This document shows, in pieces, positions 9,528 through 17,998 of a stretch of DNA of 64,000 nt; position 1 is the stretch's first letter, and the number at the start of each line of letters is the position of its first letter. Position numbers and translations under genes: made by a program. The stretch is taken from positions 434,001 through 498,000 of the forward strand of contig UGGS01000001.1 of assembly GCA_900450595.1 (NCBI GenBank), in the 5' to 3' direction. This stretch comes from [Flavobacterium] thermophilum (GTDB lineage Bacteria; Bacillota; Bacilli; Bacillales; Anoxybacillaceae). The notes beneath the pieces are model-generated. The model saw only the letters and a program-made list of their open reading frames with translations. It was not told the origin of the DNA and made no database searches.

Positions 9528-10573
9528 TGAAGTCAAACCGTCTCCAGCAATTGTTGATTCCTGTATTGGCCGTCTTGCTCGGCATGGCTGCCGGATCCAT
9601 CGTCATGCTCGTGAGCGGCTACAACCCGATCGCTGGGTTTTACGCTCTCGTGTACGGGGCATTTGGCGATACGTACTATATCGGCGAAACGATCCGCCAG
9701 ACGACGCCGTACATTTTAACCGGGTTGGCGGTGGCGTTTGCTTTTCGCACCGGCTTGTTTAACATCGGGGTCGAAGGGCAGCTGATCGTCGGCTGGCTGG
9801 CGGCCGTCTGGGTCGGCGTGTCGTTCGACTTGCCGAAAATCATCCATTTGCCGCTCGCCATTTTGGCGGCCGCCCTCGCCGGAGCGCTTTGGGGGCTGAT
9901 CCCGGGCGTGCTAAAGGCGTATTTAAAAGTGCATGAAGTCATTATTACGATTATGATGAACTATATTGCTTTGCATGTAACGAACGCCATCATCCGTTCC
10001 GTTTTGTCCGATGAGGGATTTAAATCAAAGCCGGTGAAAGAAAGCGCATCGCTTCACTCCGACTTTTTTGATGCCATTACGTATCATTCCACCATGCATT
10101 ACGGCATTTTCATCGCTGTCGCCGCCGCATTTGTCATGTGGTTTTTGCTTGAGCGGACGACGAAAGGGTTTGAGCTGCGGGCGGTCGGGTTCAACCAGCA
10201 TGCCTCCCAGTATGCCGGCATGAACGTGCGCGCCAACATCATTTTAGCGATGGTCATCTCCGGCGCTTTTGCCGGCGTCGCCGGGGCGATGGAGGGGCTT
10301 GGCACATTTGGAAACATCTCGACGAAAGCCGGCTTTACCGGCCTCGGGTTTGACGGCATCGCCGTCGCCCTGATTGGCGGCAACAACGCGTTTGGCATTT
10401 TGCTCTCCGCCTTGTTGTTTGGCGCCTTAAAAGTCGGGGCGTTGGAAATGCCGTCAAGCGCCGGCGTGCCGACCGAACTCGTTGACATTATTATCGCGCT
10501 CATCATTTTCTTTGTGGCATCGAGCTATATGATTCGCTGGCTGTTATCTCGCTGGCAAAAGGGGGCGGAGTAA
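9527..10573 (+). CDS. nupP: Nucleoside ABC transporter permease 1
   Basis: 348 residues, integral membrane, about eight to ten hydrophobic segments. Family features include TGLAVAFAFRTGLFNIGVEGQ near the N-terminus and AVGFNQHASQYAGMNV in the coupling-loop region, as in BPD_transp_2 permeases. ATG 9527 overlaps the nupO stop (TGATG), so translation is coupled; a GTG at 9524 is possible. It pairs with the next gene to form the heterodimeric membrane channel. Confidence 0.88.
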   Translation: MKSNRLQQLLIPVLAVLLGMAAGSIVMLVSGYNPIAGFYALVYGAFGDTYYIGETIRQTTPYILTGLAVAFAFRTGLFNIGVEGQLIVGWLAAVWVGVSFDLPKIIHLPLAILAAALAGALWGLIPGVLKAYLKVHEVIITIMMNYIALHVTNAIIRSVLSDEGFKSKPVKESASLHSDFFDAITYHSTMHYGIFIAVAAAFVMWFLLERTTKGFELRAVGFNQHASQYAGMNVRANIILAMVISGAFAGVAGAMEGLGTFGNISTKAGFTGLGFDGIAVALIGGNNAFGILLSALLFGALKVGALEMPSSAGVPTELVDIIIALIIFFVASSYMIRWLLSRWQKGAE

Positions 10574-11533
10574 GTGAGCGTGTATGACGTGTTGCAGACG
10601 ATTATCCCGACAGCGATTTTCTTTGCGGCTCCCCTCATTTTCACGGCGCTTGGCGGCGTGTTCAGCGAACGGTCCGGCGTCGTCAACATCGGGCTTGAAG
10701 GATTGATGACCATCGGCGCGTTTGTCGGCATCGTCTTTAATTTGACGTTTGCCGATCGGTTTGGCGAATGGACGCCGTGGCTTGCCTTATTGGCTGCCAT
10801 GGTGGTCGGCGCTGTATTTTCCCTGCTGCACGCTGTCGCGTCGGTTACCTTTCGCGCCGACCAAGTCGTCAGCGGGGTGGCGATCAACTTTTTGGCGCTT
10901 GGCCTGTCGCTGTTTTTAGTCAAAAAAATGTACGGCAAAGGCCAGACCGACCAAATTCAAGTCGGGTTTGACAAAATCGATGTGCCGGTGTTGAGCGACA
11001 TCCCGGTCATCGGCCCGCTGTTGTTCTCCAATGCGTATGTGACGTCGTACATCGCCATTTTGTTGGCGTTTGTCTCTTGGTATGTGATTTATAAAACGCC
11101 GTTTGGCCTGCGGCTGCGTGCGGTCGGCGAACATCCGATGGCGGCGGATACGATGGGGATTCATGTCGCCAAAATGCGCTACATCGCCGTCATGATCAGC
11201 GGGGCGCTCGGCGGTTTGGGCGGTGCGGTATACGCGACGATCATTTCCCGCGATTTTAGCCATGCGACGATTTCTGGGCACGGATTTATGGCGCTCGCCG
11301 CCATGATTTTTGGCAAATGGCATCCGATCGGCGCGATGGGAGCGGCGCTCTTTTTCGGACTGGCGCAAAGCTTAAGCATTGTCGGGCAAACCATTCCGTT
11401 TTTGAAAAACGTTCCGACGGTTTACTTGCTCATCGCCCCGTACGTGCTCACCATTTTGGCGCTCGCCGGCTTCATCGGGCGGGCGGAGGCGCCGAAAGCG
11501 GCCGGCACGCCATATATCAAAGGAAAACGGTGA
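10574..11533 (+). CDS. nupQ: Nucleoside ABC transporter permease 2
   Basis: 319 residues, the second membrane subunit. It carries FFAAPLIFTALGGVFSERSGVVNIGLEGLM and LRAVGEHPMAADTMGIHV, the counterparts of motifs in the first permease. GTG 10574 immediately follows the nupP stop, behind GGGGGCGG. A strong terminator closes the operon 30 bases downstream. Confidence 0.88.
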   Translation: MSVYDVLQTIIPTAIFFAAPLIFTALGGVFSERSGVVNIGLEGLMTIGAFVGIVFNLTFADRFGEWTPWLALLAAMVVGAVFSLLHAVASVTFRADQVVSGVAINFLALGLSLFLVKKMYGKGQTDQIQVGFDKIDVPVLSDIPVIGPLLFSNAYVTSYIAILLAFVSWYVIYKTPFGLRLRAVGEHPMAADTMGIHVAKMRYIAVMISGALGGLGGAVYATIISRDFSHATISGHGFMALAAMIFGKWHPIGAMGAALFFGLAQSLSIVGQTIPFLKNVPTVYLLIAPYVLTILALAGFIGRAEAPKAAGTPYIKGKR

Positions 11534-11539
11534 TGAAAG

Positions 11540-11570
11540 CGGCTGTCCGAAAAACGGACGGCCGTTTTTT
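11540..11570 (+). terminator. Terminator of the nup operon
   Basis: GGCTGTCCG (11541-11549) pairs with CGGACGGCC (11555-11563), loop of five A, followed by GTTTTTT. Confidence 0.87.
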
Positions 11571-11687
11571 GCTGAATGGAATGATTTGCATTTTTCTATT
11601 GGCAAAAGGTATATTGTTGATAAGACGCTTTACAATAAATTAAAGATAGTGCATATCTGCAAAGAGAAAAAGTAAGGAGGAGTTGGA

Positions 11688-12983
11688 TTGGTCGACGAAA
11701 AAGTCACAGCGGTCGGACCGGTTCGCGTCCATACGATTTCGACCGATAAGTACAAAACGAACACGATCGTTTGGAAAATGAAAGCGCCGCTCGCCAAGGA
11801 AACGGTCACGCTGCGCGCGCTTTTGCCATACGTCTTGCAAAGCGGCACGGCCGACTATCCGAGCGTTAAGGCGCTGCGCACCTATTTGGATGAACTGTAC
11901 GGGGCGACGCTGAACGTCGATTTAACGAAAAAAGGCGAACATCATATCATGACGATTCGCATCGATGTCGCCAATGAACGATTTTTGCCGGAGCAAACGC
12001 CGTTGCTTTCGAAAGCGCTTCAGCTCTTGGCCGATCTTCTGTTCCGCCCGGCTCTTGATGGCGGGCGGTTTGTCACCGACATTGTCGAGCAGGAAAAGCG
12101 GGCACTCCGTCAACGCATTCAGGCGGTGTATGATGACAAAATGCGCTATGCGAACATGCGCCTTGTAGAAGAAATGTGCAAAGGCGAACCGTACGCGCTC
12201 TCGCCTAATGGCGAGCTCGAGGATGTCGACGCCATTACAGCGGAAGGACTGCACCGCTATTATGAGCGGGCGTTGGCTGAAGATGAGCTTGACTTGTATG
12301 TCATCGGCGATGTCGACGAAGAAGAGGTGCTCAACACCGTCCGTCAGCGCTTTTTGCTGCCCGACCGCGCAGAGCCGGCGCGTACGCCCCAAGCTCAGGC
12401 AAAAGCGCGTGGGGAAGTGAAGGAAGTGATCGAACGGCAAGACGTCAAGCAAGGGAAATTGAACATCGGCTACCGAACGAATGTCACATACGAGGATGAC
12501 GATTACTACGCCTTGCAGATGTTTAATGGCATTTTTGGTGGTTTTTCCCATTCGAAGTTGTTCATTAACGTCCGCGAGAAGGCGAGCCTTGCTTATTACG
12601 CCGCCTCAAGACTTGAAAGCCATAAAGGGCTTTTGATGGTCATGTCCGGCATTGAGCCGGACAATTACGAGAAGGCGCGGCGCATTATCGACGAGCAAAT
12701 GCAGGCGATGAAAAACGGCGATTTTACGGATGAAGAAATCGCGCAGACGAAAGCGGTCATCCGCAATCAGCTGCTTGAGACGCTCGACACGCCGCGCGGA
12801 CTTGTCGAGGTGTTGTACCATAACGTCGTCTCAACGCGAAAGCGCCCGATCGATGAATGGATGGCCGGCACCGATCAAGTGACACGCGAGGATGTGGTGC
12901 GCGTCGCTGACAAGGTGGAGTTGGATACGGTGTACTTTTTGACCGGAATGGAGGCGACGGAAGATGGAAAAACGGGTGTATGA
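11688..12983 (+). CDS. ymfF: M16-family peptidase-like protein, non-catalytic partner (YmfF)
   Basis: 431 residues with the insulinase/M16 fold, but the zinc motif HxxEH is absent: the equivalent stretch reads LLPYVLQSGTADYPSVKALRTYLDELYGA. The M16 C-terminal repeat is recognisable (LQMFNGIFGGFSHSKLFINVREKASLAYY). TTG 11688 follows AAGGAGG (11674-11680) by seven bases. It overlaps ymfH by 20 bases. In M16B pairs one subunit supplies the zinc site and the other supplies substrate-binding residues, so YmfF is probably the inactive half. The substrate is unknown. Confidence 0.87.
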   Translation: MVDEKVTAVGPVRVHTISTDKYKTNTIVWKMKAPLAKETVTLRALLPYVLQSGTADYPSVKALRTYLDELYGATLNVDLTKKGEHHIMTIRIDVANERFLPEQTPLLSKALQLLADLLFRPALDGGRFVTDIVEQEKRALRQRIQAVYDDKMRYANMRLVEEMCKGEPYALSPNGELEDVDAITAEGLHRYYERALAEDELDLYVIGDVDEEEVLNTVRQRFLLPDRAEPARTPQAQAKARGEVKEVIERQDVKQGKLNIGYRTNVTYEDDDYYALQMFNGIFGGFSHSKLFINVREKASLAYYAASRLESHKGLLMVMSGIEPDNYEKARRIIDEQMQAMKNGDFTDEEIAQTKAVIRNQLLETLDTPRGLVEVLYHNVVSTRKRPIDEWMAGTDQVTREDVVRVADKVELDTVYFLTGMEATEDGKTGV

Positions 12984-14253
12984 GACGCTGCAAGAAGAGC
13001 TGTTCTACGAAAAAATGGACAACGGTCTTGACGTGTACATTTTGCCGAAAAAGGGATTCAACAAAACGTACGCCGTGTTTACGACGAATTACGGTTCGGT
13101 GGACAACCAGTTTGTCCCGCTCGGCCAAACAGAGATGAAACGCGTCCCGGACGGCATCGCCCACTTTTTGGAACATAAGCTGTTTGAAAAAGAAGACGGC
13201 GACGTGTTTCAACAGTTCAGCAAACAAGGCGCCTCGGCGAACGCTTTTACGACGTTCACCCGCACGGCCTATTTGTTTTCCAGCACCGACAACGTCGAGA
13301 AAAACTTGGAAACGCTGATTGATTTTGTGCAAACGCCGTATTTTTCCGACAAGACGGTGGAAAAAGAAAAAGGCATTATCGGCCAGGAAATCCGCATGTA
13401 TGACGACAACCCGGACTGGCGCGTTTATTTTGGCGCCATCGAAAGCATGTACCACAACCATCCGGTCAAAATTGACATCGCCGGCACGGTCGAATCGATC
13501 GCCCAAATTACAAAAGAGCTGTTGTACGAATGCTACGAAACGTTCTACCACCCGAGCAACATGCTTTTGTTTGTCGTCGGCCCGGTCGATGAACAAAAAA
13601 TCATGCAGCAAATCCGCGACAATCAGGCGAAAAAATCGTTCCCGTCCGCTCCTGAAATAAAGCGGTTTACGTACGAAGAACCGAGCGGAGTTGCGGAAAC
13701 GAAAAAAGTCATCCCCATGCACGTGCAGGCGAATAAATGTTTTGTCGGCATCAAAGCGCCGTCCGTGCCGGAAACCGGCGGACCAAAACTTCGCCATGAG
13801 CTTGCCTTCCATGTTGCATTGGACTATTTGTTCGGCAAAAGCTCGCCCCATTACGAGCGGCTCTACCGCGAAGGGCTGATTGATGACACGTTTATGTATG
13901 ATTACACGGAAGAGCGCGAATTCGGCTTTGCCCTTGTCGGCGGCGATACAAGGGATGCCGAGCGGCTTGCGGCGGAAGTCAAAAACGTGTTGTTGTCATT
14001 TTCAGTTGAGGCAGTGAAAACGGAGGAATTTGAGCGGGTGAAAAAGAAAAAAATCGGCGCTTTTTTGCGCGCGCTCAACTCGCCGGAGTATATCGCCAAC
14101 CAGTTTACGCGCTACGCGTTTTACGGCGCGAGCTTGTTTGACATTTTGCCGGCGTTGTCATCGTTGACGCTTGACGACGTTGCAGCCATTGCCGATGCGT
14201 GTTTCCGCGATTCGCAAATCGCCGTTTGCGAGGTTGTGCCAAAAGGGCAATGA
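12964..14253 (+). CDS. ymfH: M16-family zinc metalloprotease, catalytic partner (YmfH)
   Basis: 429 residues. The inverted zinc motif is intact: DGIAHFLEHKLFEKEDGDVF gives HFLEH, with a downstream Glu in VEKEKGIIGQEIRMYDDN as the third ligand region. No signal peptide or membrane helix is visible, so it should act in the cytoplasm. It begins inside the 3' end of ymfF, consistent with an obligate pair. Its transcript runs into an unusually complex hairpin region at 14255-14416. Confidence 0.9.
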   Translation: MEKRVYETLQEELFYEKMDNGLDVYILPKKGFNKTYAVFTTNYGSVDNQFVPLGQTEMKRVPDGIAHFLEHKLFEKEDGDVFQQFSKQGASANAFTTFTRTAYLFSSTDNVEKNLETLIDFVQTPYFSDKTVEKEKGIIGQEIRMYDDNPDWRVYFGAIESMYHNHPVKIDIAGTVESIAQITKELLYECYETFYHPSNMLLFVVGPVDEQKIMQQIRDNQAKKSFPSAPEIKRFTYEEPSGVAETKKVIPMHVQANKCFVGIKAPSVPETGGPKLRHELAFHVALDYLFGKSSPHYERLYREGLIDDTFMYDYTEEREFGFALVGGDTRDAERLAAEVKNVLLSFSVEAVKTEEFERVKKKKIGAFLRALNSPEYIANQFTRYAFYGASLFDILPALSSLTLDDVAAIADACFRDSQIAVCEVVPKGQ

Positions 14254-14254
14254 C

Positions 14255-14416
14255 AGGGGCTGACCGAAAGAGCGGTAATGCCCCTATCTGGGGCAACATG
14301 GAAAACTAGACCACCCTGAAACCCCTGGTAAAACCAACGATTTCAGAGGTGGTCTCTTTCCCATGTTTTTCAGTTTCATTTCATCAAAAAGGGGCTTTTG
14401 CGTCAGCCCCTTTTTT
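14255..14416 (+). repeat. Hairpin-rich element inside the ymfH terminator
   Basis: AGGGGCTGAC (14255-14264) is the exact complement of GTCAGCCCCT (14402-14411), which is followed by T6. Between them lie a small hairpin (TGCCCC 14279-14284 with GGGGCA 14290-14295) and a large imperfect inverted repeat (14295-14321 with 14341-14367). A competing compact terminator also forms from AAAAAGGGGC (14386-14395) and GCCCCTTTTT (14406-14415). It looks like a mobile or repeated hairpin inserted in the loop of an older terminator. I recognise no named family. Confidence 0.55.
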
Positions 14417-14444
14417 GCGTCCAACAGAAGGAGGAGAACGTTCG

Positions 14445-15161
14445 ATGCGCTATGCGTTAATTACCGGAGCGTCAAGCGCGATCGGGCAAAGCATCGCCCG
14501 CGAGCTCGCGCAAGGCGGCTATGGGCTTTTTCTTCATTACTACCGGCGCCGCGCGCCCATTGAGGCGCTGCAAGCCGAACTAACCGGCGTGCACACCGTG
14601 CCGGTGGAAGCGGATTTGTCGATGCCGGGCGGGGTCGACCAACTGCTTTCCCGCCTCGACCGCCCGATCGATGCCATCATTTATAACAGCGGGGCCACGT
14701 ATTACGGGTTGCTTACCGACATGAATGACGAGCTGATCGAACGGATGGTGCGCCTCCATGTGACAAGCCCGGCGCAGCTTGTGAAAAAACTGCTGCCGCC
14801 GATGATTTCGAAAAAGCGCGGCCAAATTGTGTTCATTTCTTCGATTTGGGGGTTGTGCGGCGCCTCATGCGAAGCGGTGTATTCGATGACCAAGGGCGGG
14901 CAAAACGCGTTCGCCAAGGCGCTGGCGAAAGAGCTCGCCCCGAGCGGCATCCGCGTCAACGCCGTCGCGCCGGGAGCGATCGCCACAGATATGCTCCGGC
15001 CGTTCAGCGAAGAAGAATTGGCGGCGCTCGCCGATGAAATTCCGGCCGGCCGGCTCGGGACCCCTGAGGAAGTGGCGAAAACAGTGGCGTTTTTGTTGTC
15101 GGACGCCGCTTCTTACATCACCGGCCAAATCATCTCTGTCAACGGCGGCTGGTATTGTTGA
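14445..15161 (+). CDS. ymfI: Short-chain dehydrogenase YmfI (EF-P 5-aminopentanone reductase type)
   Basis: 238 residues, classical SDR with Rossmann motif TGASSAIGQ (residues 8-16), catalytic Ser in FISSIWG, and YSMTKGG supplying Tyr and Lys. The usual NNAG motif reads YNSGA. The C-terminal SDAASYITGQIISVNGGWYC is standard. In B. subtilis, YmfI completes the 5-aminopentanol modification of elongation factor P. ATG 14445 follows AAGGAGGAG at normal spacing; the longer open frame upstream lacks a ribosome binding site. Confidence 0.88.
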   Translation: MRYALITGASSAIGQSIARELAQGGYGLFLHYYRRRAPIEALQAELTGVHTVPVEADLSMPGGVDQLLSRLDRPIDAIIYNSGATYYGLLTDMNDELIERMVRLHVTSPAQLVKKLLPPMISKKRGQIVFISSIWGLCGASCEAVYSMTKGGQNAFAKALAKELAPSGIRVNAVAPGAIATDMLRPFSEEELAALADEIPAGRLGTPEEVAKTVAFLLSDAASYITGQIISVNGGWYC

Positions 15162-15224
15162 GCGTATATTTTTTTCGCCCGCAGGCAAACTATCCTTGAA
15201 ACGTTCATCAAGGAGGGAATGGAC

Positions 15225-15473
15225 ATGTCGGTACTGGATAACTTTGAACAATGGAAAGACTTTTTATCGGAACGTCTGCAGCAAGCGCAGCAACAAGGTT
15301 TGACCCAGCAAGTGATCTCGGATGTCGCCTATCAAATCGGGGACTATTTGGCGAAAAACGTGGATCCGAAAAACCCGGAAGAACGGGTGCTCGCCGACCT
15401 TTGGAGCGTTGCGGATGAAAAAGAACAGCATGCCCTTGCCAACATGATGGTGAAACTTGTCCAACAAAAATAA
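15225..15473 (+). CDS. ymfJ: DUF3243 protein YmfJ
   Basis: 82 residues, soluble, mostly helical, with no enzymatic motif. Recognisable family blocks are DNFEQWKDFLSERLQQAQQQG and VLADLWSVADEKEQHALANMM. ATG 15225 is chosen because AGGAGGG (15211-15217) leaves seven bases; the ATG at 15219 would leave only one. A terminator follows directly. The function is unknown. Confidence 0.88.
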   Translation: MSVLDNFEQWKDFLSERLQQAQQQGLTQQVISDVAYQIGDYLAKNVDPKNPEERVLADLWSVADEKEQHALANMMVKLVQQK

Positions 15474-15481
15474 CACCCGGT

Positions 15482-15510
15482 AAAGAGAGGGACTCCCTCT
15501 CTTTTTTCTT
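15482..15510 (+). terminator. Terminator after ymfJ
   Basis: AAAGAGAGGGA pairs with TCCCTCTCTTT, with a very short loop, followed by a T-rich tract. Confidence 0.85.
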
Positions 15511-15601
15511 TCCTCTTTTCGGTTGCTTTTCCGTTCGCGGTTATAGTAGTATGAACTTAGCATAAGGCGTTCGTGCGGACAGCGGCAAGGGAGGAGACGG
15601 G

Positions 15602-16393
15602 ATGGGCAAGCAGGAGTGGTATTTGGAGTATGAGATTCATGTCAACCGTCCAGGGTTGCTCGGCGATGTCGCCTCGTTGCTCGGCATGTTGTCGATCAAC
15701 ATCGTGACGATCAATGGCGTCCGGGATTCGCGCCGCGGCATGTTGCTTCTTTGCGACAGCAGCGAACAAATCGAGCGGCTGGCGACAATTTTGCGGACGA
15801 TGGACAACATTACGGTGACGAAACTGCGCCAGCCGAAGCTGCTTGATCGTTTGGCCGTCCGCCATGGCCGCTACATTCAGCGCGATGCCGACGACAAAAA
15901 GACGTTTCGCTTCGTTCGCGACGAGCTTGGGCTGTTGGTCGATTTTATGGCAGAAATTTTTAAAGAAAAAGGGCATAAGCTCATCGGCATTCGCGGGATG
16001 CCGCGCGTCGGCAAGACGGAGTCGATCGTTGCTGCGAGCGTATGCGCCAATAAGCGGTGGCTGTTTGTATCATCGACGCTGATCAAGCAGACCGTCCGCA
16101 CGCAGCTGATGGAAGACGAATATAGCGAGGACAACATTTTCATTGTCGACGGCATCGTTTCGACGCGCCGCGGCAATGAGCAGCACTGGCAGCTCATCCG
16201 CGAGCTGATGCGCCTCGAGGCGACGAAGGTCGTGGAACATCCGGACATGTTTGTCCGCCATACGGAATATACGCTTGATGATTTTGACTATATTATTGAG
16301 CTGCGCCATGAACCGGACGAAGACATTTCCTACGATGCGATCGAACGCCCGTCCTTGCTGGGCGGAGACGGATTTTCCGAATTTGGATTTTAA
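15602..16393 (+). CDS. ymfK: YmfK (DUF3388): ACT-like domain plus P-loop region
   Basis: 263 residues. Residues about 7-75 (YEIHVNRPGLLGDVASLLGMLSIN...) look like an ACT-type ligand-binding fold. Residues 132-139, GMPRVGKT, match a Walker A P-loop, followed by VAASVCANKRWLFVSSTLIKQ and IFIVDGIVSTRRG as a possible Walker B strand. This suggests an amino-acid or small-ligand-gated NTPase, but no function is established to my knowledge. ATG 15602 follows GGGAGGAG. The next gene, ymfM, begins 26 bases after its stop. Confidence 0.85.
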   Translation: MGKQEWYLEYEIHVNRPGLLGDVASLLGMLSINIVTINGVRDSRRGMLLLCDSSEQIERLATILRTMDNITVTKLRQPKLLDRLAVRHGRYIQRDADDKKTFRFVRDELGLLVDFMAEIFKEKGHKLIGIRGMPRVGKTESIVAASVCANKRWLFVSSTLIKQTVRTQLMEDEYSEDNIFIVDGIVSTRRGNEQHWQLIRELMRLEATKVVEHPDMFVRHTEYTLDDFDYIIELRHEPDEDISYDAIERPSLLGGDGFSEFGF

Positions 16394-16419
16394 TTTTAAC
16401 AAGTGGAAGGTGTTGGCCG

Positions 16420-17313
16420 TTGACGGAACTGGGAAAACGTTTGCGGGAAGCGCGGGAGGAAAAAAACATCAGCTTGGACGAGCTGCAAGAGATGACGAAG
16501 ATTCAGAAGCGGTATTTGATCGGCATTGAAGAAGGGAATTACGCCATTATGCCGGGCAATTTTTATGTGCGCGCCTTCATTAGACAATACGCCGAGGCGG
16601 TCGGCCTCGATCCGGATGAGCTGTTTGAACAATATAAGCAGGACATTCCGCAATCGTACCAAGATGATCTTCCGCAGCCGCTGTCGCGCGTGAAAACGCG
16701 CCAACAGCTTTCCGCCGAAGGGACGAAATGGCTCGACTGGCTGCCGAAAGCCTTGATCGCGGCGGCCGTCGTCGGGGCGGCCGTTCTTGTTTGGGTGCTG
16801 CTCCAGCGCGGCACGGCAAACGAGCCCCCGGCGAAAACGAGCCCGGAGACGGCGGAAGTGGAAAAGCCGAAACAGTCGCCGCTTGAACAGGCGAAACAAA
16901 AGCAGTCGGCGAAGGAAACGGACGAGAAGGCAACGAATGAAAACGGACAGCAAAATGAACAGCCAGCGCCGACTGGCGAAGAAGAACAGCCGGCTGCGGC
17001 GATGAATGTGACGGAAAAGCGCGGCAACACGGCGACGATTGAAGTCGCCAGCTCCGGCGCGTTTTCCATCGAGCTTTCATCCAAAGGAACGTCATGGGTC
17101 GAAGTATACAATACGAAAGGCCATACGTTTTACCGCGGCAACTTGACAAGCGGGCAGACGAAAACGTTCGATCTGTCGGCCGAAAGCGAAGTATGGGTGA
17201 AAATCGGGCGCACGCTCGATGTTGAGATGAAGGTGAACGGCCAACCGTTTGCCTACCCGTTTGCACCGAAGGACGAGGTGTACCAAAAGCTGCGTTTCAT
17301 CTTGAAAAAATGA
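16420..17313 (+). CDS. ymfM: RodZ-like helix-turn-helix membrane protein YmfM
   Basis: 297 residues. The cytoplasmic N-terminus is a Cro/Xre-like HTH (LGKRLREAREEKNISLDELQE, residues about 4-70), one membrane helix spans about 109-128, then a Pro/Gln/Lys/Glu-rich linker (about 130-195) leads to a C-terminal DUF4115 beta domain (KGTSWVEVYNTKGHTFYRGNL). RodZ proteins link MreB to the membrane in cell-shape control. Start TTG 16420 follows GGAAGG. It precedes pgsA as in B. subtilis. Confidence 0.88.
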   Translation: MTELGKRLREAREEKNISLDELQEMTKIQKRYLIGIEEGNYAIMPGNFYVRAFIRQYAEAVGLDPDELFEQYKQDIPQSYQDDLPQPLSRVKTRQQLSAEGTKWLDWLPKALIAAAVVGAAVLVWVLLQRGTANEPPAKTSPETAEVEKPKQSPLEQAKQKQSAKETDEKATNENGQQNEQPAPTGEEEQPAAAMNVTEKRGNTATIEVASSGAFSIELSSKGTSWVEVYNTKGHTFYRGNLTSGQTKTFDLSAESEVWVKIGRTLDVEMKVNGQPFAYPFAPKDEVYQKLRFILKK

Positions 17314-17392
17314 CGGCGGGGAGCAGCTTTCAGACGGAAGAAGCGCCGCTCCCTTGCTCGCAACAGATGTTGAACTAGCGGAGGTATTCGTT

Positions 17393-17971
17393 GTGAATTT
17401 GCCGAATAAAATTACGGTAGCGCGCATTATGCTCATCCCATTTTTCTTGATCGTCATGCTCGTCCCGTTCGGGTGGGGAAGCGTCCGTATTGCTGGGGCG
17501 GAGCTTCCGGCCGCTCATCTTGTCGGGGCTCTCATTTTTATTATCGCTTCAACGACGGACTGGATTGACGGCCATTACGCTCGCAAGTACGGACTCGTCA
17601 CCAACTTGGGCAAGTTTTTGGATCCGCTTGCCGATAAACTGCTTGTGTCAGCAGCGCTCATCGTGCTCGTTGAACTCGGCGCCGCTCCGGCTTGGATGGT
17701 GATCGTCATCATCAGCCGCGAATTTGCCGTTACCGGCCTGCGGCTCGTGCTCGCCGGGGAAGGGGAAGTCGTCGCCGCCAACATGCTTGGCAAAATCAAG
17801 ACATGGACGCAAATTGTGGCGATTTCCGCTTTATTGTTACATAACTTCCCATTCTCGCTCATTTCGTTTCCGTTCGCTGAATTGGCGCTGTGGGTGGCGG
17901 TCATTTTTACGATTTGGTCTGGCTGGGATTATTTTGCGAAAAACAGACATGCGTTTTCCCATTCGAAATAG
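17393..17971 (+). CDS. pgsA: CDP-diacylglycerol-glycerol-3-phosphate 3-phosphatidyltransferase
   Basis: 192 residues with several membrane helices. The CDP-alcohol phosphotransferase motif is complete: TDWIDGHYARKYG continuing to GKFLDPLADK, with the four conserved Asp. It makes phosphatidylglycerolphosphate, the committed step to phosphatidylglycerol and cardiolipin. GTG 17393 lies eight bases after GGAGG (17380-17384); an upstream in-frame TTG at 17354 has no comparable site. Confidence 0.93.
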   Translation: MNLPNKITVARIMLIPFFLIVMLVPFGWGSVRIAGAELPAAHLVGALIFIIASTTDWIDGHYARKYGLVTNLGKFLDPLADKLLVSAALIVLVELGAAPAWMVIVIISREFAVTGLRLVLAGEGEVVAANMLGKIKTWTQIVAISALLLHNFPFSLISFPFAELALWVAVIFTIWSGWDYFAKNRHAFSHSK

Positions 17972-17998
17972 CCGGCCACAAAGGGGGAGAAAAGTCTG

